From Flavobacteriales bacterium (GTDB lineage Bacteria; Bacteroidota; Bacteroidia; Flavobacteriales_G; JALEGO01): DNA of 47,581 nucleotides. Location: positions 1 to 47,581 of the forward strand of contig JAHDCS010000012.1 in NCBI GenBank assembly GCA_020629755.1. Direction: 5' to 3'. This document shows, one piece after another, positions 33,928 to 40,497 of the stretch. Below the pieces are notes generated by a model, which ran no database searches, was not told the DNA's origin, and was given only the letters and a program-made list of their open reading frames with translations. Both the position numbers and the translations under genes were made by a program. Position 1 is the first letter of the stretch. Every line of letters begins with the position of its first letter.

Positions 33928-34365
33928 ATGCAAAAACACATCGCTTTAATTTGTACTTATTTTTTTATTTCGTTCACTTATGCACAACAAAGAGTAGAAC
34001 TTGTTACCTCTGGAATAGCAGATGTAGAAATAGTAGTGGTTAATTCAGGCATTAGTGATTATACGGTTCGGTTTGTTGACAATGGATCTATCGCAGACTT
34101 ATCTGTGGGGATAACCACTTTTAGATCGCGCGCAGATTATATAGTTTCAGATGCCTTTGAAGAGCAGACTATTGAAGTAAAATCATCTGGTTTTGGAGAT
34201 TATAAATTTGAACTTGTAAATTCAGGTATTTCAGATGTAACACTTTGTATAGATTGTGATGCATCTCCTGATGTTTGGATTTATCTTGACGATAGAACCG
34301 CTTTGCTTGAAAGAGAAATTGTAGCTTTATTGTATAAAGACATCATCAAAAAAGCAGAAGAATAA
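33928..34365 (+). CDS. Small exported protein with 12-13-residue beta repeats (DUF6150-like)
   Basis: 145 aa from the ATG at 33928, which gives a good signal peptide (MQKHIALICTYFFISFTYAQ). The mature part has five or six short repeats, each a strand plus a turn: SGIADVEIVVV, SGISDYTVRFV, GSIADLSV, SGFGDYKFELV, SGISDVTLCI. The pattern is S/N-G-x-A/S-D-x-x-hydrophobic, one per 12-13 residues, which fits a stacked-strand (solenoid-like) or small propeller fold and resembles the DUF6150-type repeat. After the repeats come CIDCD (a Cys pair) and a charged C-terminal helix of about 20 residues. Function unknown. It ends nine bases before the HIT gene and is likely cotranscribed with it. Confidence 0.65.
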   Translation: MQKHIALICTYFFISFTYAQQRVELVTSGIADVEIVVVNSGISDYTVRFVDNGSIADLSVGITTFRSRADYIVSDAFEEQTIEVKSSGFGDYKFELVNSGISDVTLCIDCDASPDVWIYLDDRTALLEREIVALLYKDIIKKAEE

Positions 34366-34374
34366 AAAAACGCT

Positions 34375-34773
34375 ATGCCGTCTATATTTTCAAAAATTAT
34401 TTCAGGAGACATACCCTGTTATAAAATAGCAGAAACAGAACATTGCTTGGCTTTTTTAGATATTTTTCCAGTGCAAAGAGGACATGTATTGGTAATCCCC
34501 AAAAAAGAAGTCGATCATATTTTTGATTTAGAAGACGAGTTGTTTTCAGAATTACATCTGTTTTCAAAAAAGGTAGCCAAGGCCATTAAACAAGCCTTTA
34601 GCTGTGAAAAAATAGGCGTTAGTGTCATTGGTTTAGAAGTGCCTCATGCACACATTCATTTAATGCCCATAGATCAGCTTTCTGATATGAATTTTACAAA
34701 GCCTAAACTTAAATTACAGCCTCAAGAGCTTAGTGAGATTGCCACGCAAATAAGGGCCTATTATACCCCATAG
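34375..34773 (+). CDS. HIT-family nucleotide hydrolase
   Basis: 132 aa, usual length. HIT proteins hydrolyse nucleoside phosphoramidates or dinucleotides in the cytoplasm. The start MPSIFSKIISGDIPCYKI is family-typical, followed by FLDIFPVQRGHVLVIPK. The catalytic histidine triad HAHIHLMP lies at about residues 89-96. Its substrate cannot be read from the sequence. The N-terminal zinc-site Cys of some HIT proteins is reduced to one Cys here (IPCYK), with another in EHCLAF. It precedes the asparaginase gene by 23 bp. Confidence 0.93.
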   Translation: MPSIFSKIISGDIPCYKIAETEHCLAFLDIFPVQRGHVLVIPKKEVDHIFDLEDELFSELHLFSKKVAKAIKQAFSCEKIGVSVIGLEVPHAHIHLMPIDQLSDMNFTKPKLKLQPQELSEIATQIRAYYTP

Positions 34774-34778
34774 TTTCT

Positions 34779-34786
34779 TATTTTTG
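34779..34786 (+). promoter_or_regulatory. -7 promoter box for L-asparaginase
   Basis: TATTTTTG, an exact TAnnTTTG match, ending 10 bases before the ATG at 34797 (16 before a second ATG at 34803). The leader would be a few bases. Confidence 0.45.
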
Positions 34787-34796
34787 ACACTCTAAG

Positions 34797-35834
34797 ATGC
34801 TAATGCCTAAGATTCTACTCATATACACCGGCGGAACCATCGGTATGCTAAAAAACCCTAAGGGCCATCTTTCGCCTATCGATTTTTCAAACCTCACCCA
34901 ATTCTTACCCGAGATTAAGGGATTAAACATAGAATTAATCACTAAAAGCTTTGATACCCCTATTGATTCGTCTAATATGCGCTTAGATCTTCTTGACCAT
35001 TTAGTAGACATGATAGAAGAAGAGTACCAGAATGTAGATGGGGTAGTGATTCTACACGGATCAGATACTATGGCCCATACAGCAAGCGCTTTGAGTTTCA
35101 TGCTAGAGGGGCTACAAAAACCAGTTATTCTAACTGGATCACAATTGCCAATTGGGGTTTTAAGAACAGATGGTAAAGAAAATTTGATAACCGCCCTGCA
35201 AATTGCATCCACCCAAACAACAGACAATAATGGTCCTTTAATTCGTGAGGTGTGTATTTACTTTGAATATAAACTTTATAGAGGGAACAGAACCTATAAA
35301 TACAATGCAGAGCATTTTAATGCCTATGATTCCCCAAATTATCCTTTTTTAGCAGAGGCAGGTGTTCAGATCAATTTTAATAAAAAAGCACTCTTTTATT
35401 CGGAGCAATCTAAACTGACAGTGCGTAAAAAACTCGATAATAATATTGCGGTACTTCCTCTTTTTGTAGGTATTTCAGATCAAATGATTGCCTCTATTGC
35501 AAAAATTGATCATTTAAAAGGTTTGGTGTTACAAAGCTTTGGAGCGGGTAATTTACCTAATAACCCTGCATTAACTACTCTTTTAAAAGAATTGTCAGAA
35601 AAAAAAGTACTGCTTTTAAACATTAGCCAATGTCAGGTGGGGCGTGTAGAAATGGAAAAATACGCCACCAACCCTTCTGCTATGGATCTTGATATTATTT
35701 CTGGAGCCGATATGACCCTAGAATGTGCGGTTGCAAAACTGATGTATCTTTTAAGCATTCAGAGTCTAAGTTTCGAGCAAAGAAAACTATATTTGAAAAA
35801 ATCATTGCGAGGTGAGCTTACAGAATCCGCCTAA
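34797..35834 (+). CDS. ansA: Type I L-asparaginase
   Basis: 345 aa from the ATG at 34797, or 343 from 34803, which gives the more typical MPKILLIYTGGTIG. Catalytic motif 1 is IYTGGTIGM (first nucleophilic Thr); motif 2 is VVILHGSDTMAHTASAL (second Thr, Asp, with Lys in GKENLITAL). No signal peptide, so the cytoplasmic type I enzyme that hydrolyses asparagine to aspartate and ammonia. The C-terminus overlaps the start of the next gene by 23 nt. Confidence 0.93.
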   Translation: MLMPKILLIYTGGTIGMLKNPKGHLSPIDFSNLTQFLPEIKGLNIELITKSFDTPIDSSNMRLDLLDHLVDMIEEEYQNVDGVVILHGSDTMAHTASALSFMLEGLQKPVILTGSQLPIGVLRTDGKENLITALQIASTQTTDNNGPLIREVCIYFEYKLYRGNRTYKYNAEHFNAYDSPNYPFLAEAGVQINFNKKALFYSEQSKLTVRKKLDNNIAVLPLFVGISDQMIASIAKIDHLKGLVLQSFGAGNLPNNPALTTLLKELSEKKVLLLNISQCQVGRVEMEKYATNPSAMDLDIISGADMTLECAVAKLMYLLSIQSLSFEQRKLYLKKSLRGELTESA

Positions 35835-37839
35835 ATATTTACCCCATACCTTACTTTTTTTATTTGGCTTTTTATTATACGCCAATACCTTCACCTTTGA
35901 GTTTGCCTTAGACGATAAAATTGTGATTTCACACAACTCGTTCACTAAAAAAGGCATTAAAGGCATTCCTGAAATTTTTAAAAACGAAGTGTTTACTGGG
36001 TTTTTCGGCAAAAAGAAAAATTTAGTAGAAGGTGGCCGTTACCGCCCATTAACATTAGCCTATTTTGCTGTTTTTTGGGATGTTTTAGGCCCTAAAAAAG
36101 GCCAGTCAGCAAAAAAAGAAAAACAAAAAAAGCAAAGCGTTGCCCGCGCTTTGCATATTAATAATGCCTTGTTTTATGGGTTAACTGCAATGGTGTTGTA
36201 CGCCTTATTGCTGCTGCTTTTCACCTCAAAAGAGCAGGCCTGGTATCAAAGTATAGCCTTTTGGACGGCGCTTATTTACACCGCGCACCCCATCCACACC
36301 GAGGTGGTGGCAAACATCAAAAGTTTAGACGAAATATGGGCGTTTTTAGCCGGAATATCAGCCTTGTATTTTGTGTTGCGCTATTCTGAAAGTGCTAACA
36401 CAAAAGATCTTTTATTGGCCAGTATTATTTTTTTTGGGGGATGTTTTGCCAAAGAAAGCATCGTGGTGTTTTTGGGCATAATTCCGCTTACATTATTTGT
36501 GTTTAAAGAGCAGAAGATATTAGCTTCATTAAAAACAACTCTTCCTTTATTTATCATATTTGGCTTTTACTTTTGCATTCGATCATTTGTTTTGGGGGAT
36601 GTCAGTACAGATGGGCAACGCCAGTTGCTTAATGTGCCCTATTTGTATGCCAGTGGCTCAGAAAAGATAGCGTCTATTTTTTACACCATGCTCTTGTATG
36701 TAAAACTCTGTATTTTTCCACTAGAGCTCACGCATGATTATTACCCATGGCACCCGTTTTCAGAAGACAGCTATGTATTTTCAGCCAAAAACCATCCTTA
36801 CATCACCTTTTCTAACCCTTTAGTTTGGTGTTCTATAGGGCTCTATCTTTTTTTATTATGTGGGGGGATTCGTTTTGTATTCTCAAAAAAACCCTTAAAA
36901 ATCATAGGCTACACAATGCTGTTCTTTGTAGGTACGTTTATTTTGTTTTCAAATCTTTTTTTTGAGATAGGAGTGTTTATGAATGAACGCTTTATGTACA
37001 TCCCCTCGCTAGGGATTGTGCTCTTATTTGTATTTCTACTCAGTGAACATATACAATCGAGCGTGTTGCGTTCATCTATTTTGGGTATAGTGGCCCTGTT
37101 GTTTTGTTTTAAAACCTTCTCTAGAAACAAAGCCTGGAAAAACGATCAAACCCTTGCCATAGCAGATTATCAGACCTCTGCAGCTAGTGCTAAAGTGAAC
37201 ATGTCGGCCGGAGGAGCTTTTTACGACCTAGCCAGAATTGAAAAGAATCCTTCTAAAAAAGAAACCTTATTAAAAAAATCAAGAGAAGCGCTGCAGAAAT
37301 CTTTGCGCCTTTATCCTAATTACATTCAGTCTAAAACGCTTTTAGGACACTCGCTTTTTGAAGCAGGCGATTATAAAGGCAGTAGAAGCGCCTACCTCTC
37401 TGGATTACAGCAAAATCCGAATTTTACAGATATAGAAAAGGCGATTTTCGTGATTGCAGACAGCTTACAAAGGGCACGTAAATTTCAAGAGGCCATCGCA
37501 TACCTCTCCGTGCTTGTTCAAGAAAAACCAAATTTAGCCAGACCGTATAACGAGTTAGGTGAAATTTATGGCAAAGAGCTAGGGCGTCTTTCTGAGTCAA
37601 TAGGCTATTTAACAAAAGCCTTTGAGATAGATCCCAATAACATCCATACCCTAGAAAATTTAGGAGTGGCTTACGGCATGTCGGGTAATTTTAAAACATC
37701 ATTAGACTATTTTTTACGTGCAGAAAAAATATCCCCCCAGAAAAAAAGATTACTAGAAAATATAGCCAAAACCTACATGTATATGAATGATCAGGCTGGC
37801 TATAATACCTATATGCAAAAAGCAGCTAAAGCTAAATAG
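35812..37839 (+). CDS. TMTC-like polytopic membrane protein with C-terminal TPRs (putative protein O-glycosyltransferase)
   Basis: 675 aa. Residues 1-440 hold about 10-12 membrane helices. Early on, FEFALDDKIVISHNSF has the acidic pair expected in the first periplasmic loop of GT-C glycosyltransferases, and GGRYRPLTLAYFA and YTAHPIHTEVVANIKSLDE match the eukaryotic TMTC/bacterial O-mannosyltransferase-like pattern. Residues about 450-675 are TPR repeats (YIQSKTLLGHSLFEAGDYKGSR, IHTLENLGVAYGMSGNFKTS). It may transfer a sugar from a lipid carrier to exported proteins; Bacteroidota do O-glycosylate exported proteins, but no enzyme role is proven by sequence here. Start is GTG 35812 inside the end of ansA; its stop overlaps the convergent comF by 8 nt. 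Confidence 0.75.
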   Translation: MSLQNPPKYLPHTLLFLFGFLLYANTFTFEFALDDKIVISHNSFTKKGIKGIPEIFKNEVFTGFFGKKKNLVEGGRYRPLTLAYFAVFWDVLGPKKGQSAKKEKQKKQSVARALHINNALFYGLTAMVLYALLLLLFTSKEQAWYQSIAFWTALIYTAHPIHTEVVANIKSLDEIWAFLAGISALYFVLRYSESANTKDLLLASIIFFGGCFAKESIVVFLGIIPLTLFVFKEQKILASLKTTLPLFIIFGFYFCIRSFVLGDVSTDGQRQLLNVPYLYASGSEKIASIFYTMLLYVKLCIFPLELTHDYYPWHPFSEDSYVFSAKNHPYITFSNPLVWCSIGLYLFLLCGGIRFVFSKKPLKIIGYTMLFFVGTFILFSNLFFEIGVFMNERFMYIPSLGIVLLFVFLLSEHIQSSVLRSSILGIVALLFCFKTFSRNKAWKNDQTLAIADYQTSAASAKVNMSAGGAFYDLARIEKNPSKKETLLKKSREALQKSLRLYPNYIQSKTLLGHSLFEAGDYKGSRSAYLSGLQQNPNFTDIEKAIFVIADSLQRARKFQEAIAYLSVLVQEKPNLARPYNELGEIYGKELGRLSESIGYLTKAFEIDPNNIHTLENLGVAYGMSGNFKTSLDYFLRAEKISPQKKRLLENIAKTYMYMNDQAGYNTYMQKAAKAK

Positions 37840-38533
37840 ACGACGCATTTGGCGTAAAAGCCAATGAAGCAATGCTAATGTTCAGATGATGGGTTTTTGT
37901 GATATGTTTTACAAGCGCATCCAATGTAGCGCCTGTTGTAATGACATCATCTACCAGTAAAATATGTCTTTGCATAAGTTTTTGATTGGTCAATACCCCA
38001 AACGATTGATAGGCATTTACAAAACGATCTATCCGTTTTAATCCCAGTTGAATGGGTTTGAAAGACTGTTTTAGTTTAAAAAACTCAACGGGTTTGTTTA
38101 GGGCATAAGCCACACCTTTGGCAATAATTTCACTTTGGTTGTAGCCTCTTGTTTTCAGCTTGTTTTTATGTGAGGGGATTGGCACGATATAGTCAATTTT
38201 ATTAAAGCCTTTTGATTTATTCAAATGCGCTCCTAGCCATTGCCCAGAAGCAAAGCCCAATTGTTTTTTGTTGTGGTATTTGATCTGTTTTATAAGGGTT
38301 GAGCCAAAGGCTTTTTTGTGGTATTCAAATAGACTAAATACATTAGAAACTCTTTTAGGTAAGGGCAATTGCTGTTTAATCCAAGGGATGTTTTTGGGGG
38401 GATGGGCAGCCGAAAATCCGCCCACTAGACAATGCAAACAAAAATTATGTTCCTGATCTAAGAGAGTGGTCTGGCAATGCAGGCAAAATTCTGGATAGAT
38501 CAAAGAAGATAAATCATTGAGCCATTCTTGCAT
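37832..38533 (-). CDS. comF: ComF-family phosphoribosyltransferase-like protein
   Basis: 233 aa. The N-terminus has a zinc-finger-like CLHCQTTLL...FCLHC (two CxxC pairs, about residues 17-35). The C-terminal half is a PRTase fold with PIPSHKNKLKTRGYNQSE and the PRPP loop ILLVDDVITTGATLDA (about 190-206). ComF proteins support natural transformation: in Gram-positives they act on single-stranded DNA intake, in Gram-negatives the role is less clear. Its presence is relevant to the abundant GGGGGGAT motif, a possible uptake signal, one copy of which lies in this gene (38396). The stop overlaps that of the upstream convergent gene by 8 nt. Confidence 0.9.
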   Translation of the reverse strand: MQEWLNDLSSLIYPEFCLHCQTTLLDQEHNFCLHCLVGGFSAAHPPKNIPWIKQQLPLPKRVSNVFSLFEYHKKAFGSTLIKQIKYHNKKQLGFASGQWLGAHLNKSKGFNKIDYIVPIPSHKNKLKTRGYNQSEIIAKGVAYALNKPVEFFKLKQSFKPIQLGLKRIDRFVNAYQSFGVLTNQKLMQRHILLVDDVITTGATLDALVKHITKTHHLNISIASLAFTPNASSI

Positions 38534-38549
38534 AGGTAAGTAAAATACA

Positions 38550-38557
38550 TATATTTG
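38550..38557 (+). promoter_or_regulatory. -7 promoter box with TTG -33 for the coiled-coil gene
   Basis: TATATTTG is an exact TAnnTTTG match; a TTG at 38528-38530 lies 19 bp upstream, the spacing expected for the -33 element. The leader to the ATG at 38583 is about 20 nt. Confidence 0.55.
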
Positions 38558-38582
38558 TTTTACAAGTCAATACGGTAATACA

Positions 38583-39482
38583 ATGGCAACAGAAAATAAA
38601 AAGAACAACACACTCGCAATAGTTTTAGGGATTTTATTACTCTTATCCTTTTTAGGTTTAGGATACTTGTTTGTTGAGAATTCTAATTTAAAAGACAATG
38701 TGGCAACGGTAACTAAAAAGGCAAATGATACCGAAATTGCAAGGCAAAATGTCATTCAAGAGCTCAATGAAATGGAAGCAGAGTACCAAACGCTTTCAGA
38801 TCAAAACCAGACCATGAGTGAAGAGCTCAATGCAGAAAGAGAAAAAATAAAAGAGCTTATTCAGCAAGCCAAAAATAAAAACTGGTCGATCTCTAAGCTT
38901 AAAAAAGAAGCAGAAACGCTCAGAAACATCATGAAGGGGTATTTAGTAACTATTGATTCTCTTAACACACTAAACCAGGAGCTGAACACTGAAAACATAG
39001 CAGTGAAAGGTGAGCTTGAAACCCAGAAAACCGTCAATCAAGATTTAACCTCTCAAAATGAAGGCTTAACTGAAAAAGTAAATACAGCAGCGCAATTACA
39101 AGTTGTTAACTTTGCGGTGAGCGGGCAAATTCAAAAAAACAGCGGTGCGCAAAAACCAACAGATAAGGCAGGCAGAACAGATGTGGTTAAAGCGTGTTTT
39201 ACCATTCCGTCTAATGCCATTGCAGCTTCAGGAAAACGAAAAATATTCATGCGTATTATTGGCCCTTTTGGATCGGTTTTAGGCGCTAAAGAAGATCCGG
39301 GTTTTGTAGTGAATGGCCGAAAAGGCGTGTATACGCATCATAAAGAGATAGAGTATTCAGGCGCTTCACAACAAGAGTGTATGTACTGGGAAACTACAGA
39401 TGAATTGGCTAAAGGAAATTACAATGTGCAGCTTTATGAAAGCGGCAGAGAGTTAAGCCAATATACCTTATCGCTTAAGTAA
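38583..39482 (+). CDS. Single-pass membrane protein with long coiled coil and C-terminal beta domain
   Basis: 299 aa. A short Lys/Asn-rich N-terminus is followed by one membrane helix (residues about 11-31, TLAIVLGILLLLSFLGLGYL). Residues about 33-170 form a long coiled coil with heptads rich in Glu, Lys, Asn and Leu (IQELNEMEAEYQTLSDQN, LTSQNEGLTEKV). Residues about 175-299 are a beta-rich domain (RKIFMRIIGPFGSVL, YNVQLYESGRELSQYTL). Automatic pipelines tend to call such proteins SMC-like because of the coiled coil, but no ATPase motifs exist. It probably sits in the inner membrane with the rod and head in the periplasm. Function unknown. Its stop overlaps the convergent methyltransferase gene by 8 nt. 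Confidence 0.72.
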   Translation: MATENKKNNTLAIVLGILLLLSFLGLGYLFVENSNLKDNVATVTKKANDTEIARQNVIQELNEMEAEYQTLSDQNQTMSEELNAEREKIKELIQQAKNKNWSISKLKKEAETLRNIMKGYLVTIDSLNTLNQELNTENIAVKGELETQKTVNQDLTSQNEGLTEKVNTAAQLQVVNFAVSGQIQKNSGAQKPTDKAGRTDVVKACFTIPSNAIAASGKRKIFMRIIGPFGSVLGAKEDPGFVVNGRKGVYTHHKEIEYSGASQQECMYWETTDELAKGNYNVQLYESGRELSQYTLSLK

Positions 39483-40263
39483 AAGAGGCTCTAGTCATCT
39501 CATACATTGCCAATCCGGCAGCGACTGAGACATTTAAAGAACTTACCTCTCCACACATTGGAATGTTGATTAAAGCATCTGCCTTTTGCGTCCACAGCGT
39601 GCTTACACCACTTTCTTCACTGCCCATCACTAGCGCGCACTTTTCAGGCCATTTAAACACTTGAATAGAGGTGCTGTTTTTAGCTGAGGTGACACAAATG
39701 TTGAAAGCATTTTCTTGGAGGGCTAAGATTAACTCCTGGTCTTCTAGGTAGTGTATTTTTGAAGAAAAAATAGCACCTAGGCTTGCGCGGATGGTTTGAG
39801 GGGCGTAGATGTCGATTTGTTTGTGTCCGGTTAAGAAGATATTGCTTATACCAAAAGCATTTGCAGATCTAAGAATAGCACCAATATTACCTGGTTTATC
39901 CACGTTTTGTAAAACAAGCACCTGTTGGGTGTCAAGCATTTGATCAGTAGTCCATTGTTTTTTTGAGTAAATCCCCACAATACCCTCTGTACTCTCACGG
40001 TGGGCTATTTTTTTGTACACTTCTTTGCTTACATTAAAATAATGAGGCGTTTTGTGTTTTAATTTTTGTAAATCACTATCGAATAGCCCAGTGATTTGTT
40101 CGCAGACAAATAAACGATCTATAGAATAGTGATTGCGTTGAGCCAGTTCATTTTCCTTGAGACCTTCTACTACAAAAAAAGAAGATTTTTTTCTTTTTTG
40201 AGTACTTTGCAAGCGCACCACCTCTTTAATTTTTGGATTTGTTAAGCTAGAGATCATAGACAT
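39475..40263 (-). CDS. TrmH/SpoU-family RNA 2'-O-methyltransferase
   Basis: 262 aa from the ATG at 40263 (MSMISSLTNPKIKEVVRLQ). The N-terminal part (to about 90) is a substrate-binding L30e-like domain. The SPOUT knot domain shows motif 1 VDKPGNIGAILRSANAFGI, motif 2 CALVMGSEESGVSTLW and motif 3 IPMCGEVSSLNVSVAAGLAMYEM. It methylates a ribose in rRNA or tRNA with S-adenosylmethionine; the site is not predictable. A -7 box TACCTTTG on the minus strand (40268-40275) ends four bases before the ATG. Divergent from murF-alr. Confidence 0.92.
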   Translation of the reverse strand: MSMISSLTNPKIKEVVRLQSTQKRKKSSFFVVEGLKENELAQRNHYSIDRLFVCEQITGLFDSDLQKLKHKTPHYFNVSKEVYKKIAHRESTEGIVGIYSKKQWTTDQMLDTQQVLVLQNVDKPGNIGAILRSANAFGISNIFLTGHKQIDIYAPQTIRASLGAIFSSKIHYLEDQELILALQENAFNICVTSAKNSTSIQVFKWPEKCALVMGSEESGVSTLWTQKADALINIPMCGEVSSLNVSVAAGLAMYEMTRASFT

Positions 40264-40267
40264 TAAG

Positions 40268-40275
40268 CAAAGGTA
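40268..40275 (-). promoter_or_regulatory. -7 promoter box for the RNA methyltransferase gene
   Basis: Minus-strand TACCTTTG, an exact TAnnTTTG match, four bases before the ATG at 40263: another probable leaderless transcript. The arm of the long palindrome (40283-40305) lies just upstream. Confidence 0.55.
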
Positions 40276-40282
40276 TAACAAG

Positions 40283-40461
40283 AGTTCTTTCCAAAACTAA
40301 AATTTAAAATCTTATTCCGCTTCTTAGAATGCTTATCTCCTCTTTTTGTCCCTATTTTCGTTGTTTTTTATCCAAAAATCCTTACATACACTAGTATGCT
40401 GTGGTATTTTGTCAAAAAAACGCCTTAATAGGAACAAAAATTTGAGGTTTTGAAAAGAACT
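40283..40461. repeat. Long imperfect palindrome (about 179 bp) between divergent genes
   Basis: Outer arms: AGTTCTTTCCAAAAC..AAATTT (40283-40305) and, reverse-complemented, AGTTCTTTTCAAAAC..AAATTT (40438-40461). Inner arms: TTTTTGTCCCTATT..CG..TTTTTT (from 40344) against the complement of 40402-40440, which reads TTTTTGTTCCTATT..CG..TTTTTT. The left side carries about 35 extra bases including TTAGAATGCTTAT. No gene inside. It spans the space between the two divergent promoters. Confidence 0.6.
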
Positions 40462-40471
40462 TAGCAAGTTC
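40457..40471. promoter_or_regulatory. Inverted repeat GAACTT-AGC-AAGTTC, candidate operator at the murF-alr promoter
   Basis: A perfect 6-3-6 inverted repeat, ending 12 bp before the -7 box at 40484 and covering where the -33 element should be. A dimeric regulator could bind here. Evidence is the symmetry and the position only. Confidence 0.4.
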
Positions 40472-40483
40472 AAAGAATGTCTT

Positions 40484-40491
40484 TACCTTTG
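40484..40491 (+). promoter_or_regulatory. -7 promoter box for murF-alr
   Basis: TACCTTTG, an exact TAnnTTTG match. It lies inside the longest frame (ATG 40477) and six bases before an in-frame TTG (40498), which is therefore the better start. TTAG at 40461-40464 could serve as -33 (19 bp spacing). Confidence 0.55.
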
Positions 40492-40497
40492 TGTATA

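Noticed and set aside
34778-35227. Long antisense open frame over the asparaginase gene (149 codons)
   Set aside because: It mirrors a well-conserved enzyme, has no family motif, and is a shadow of codon bias.
38583-39482. SMC-type chromosome segregation protein
   Set aside because: Only the coiled coil is similar; there is no ATPase head, hinge or Walker motif, and it has a membrane helix.
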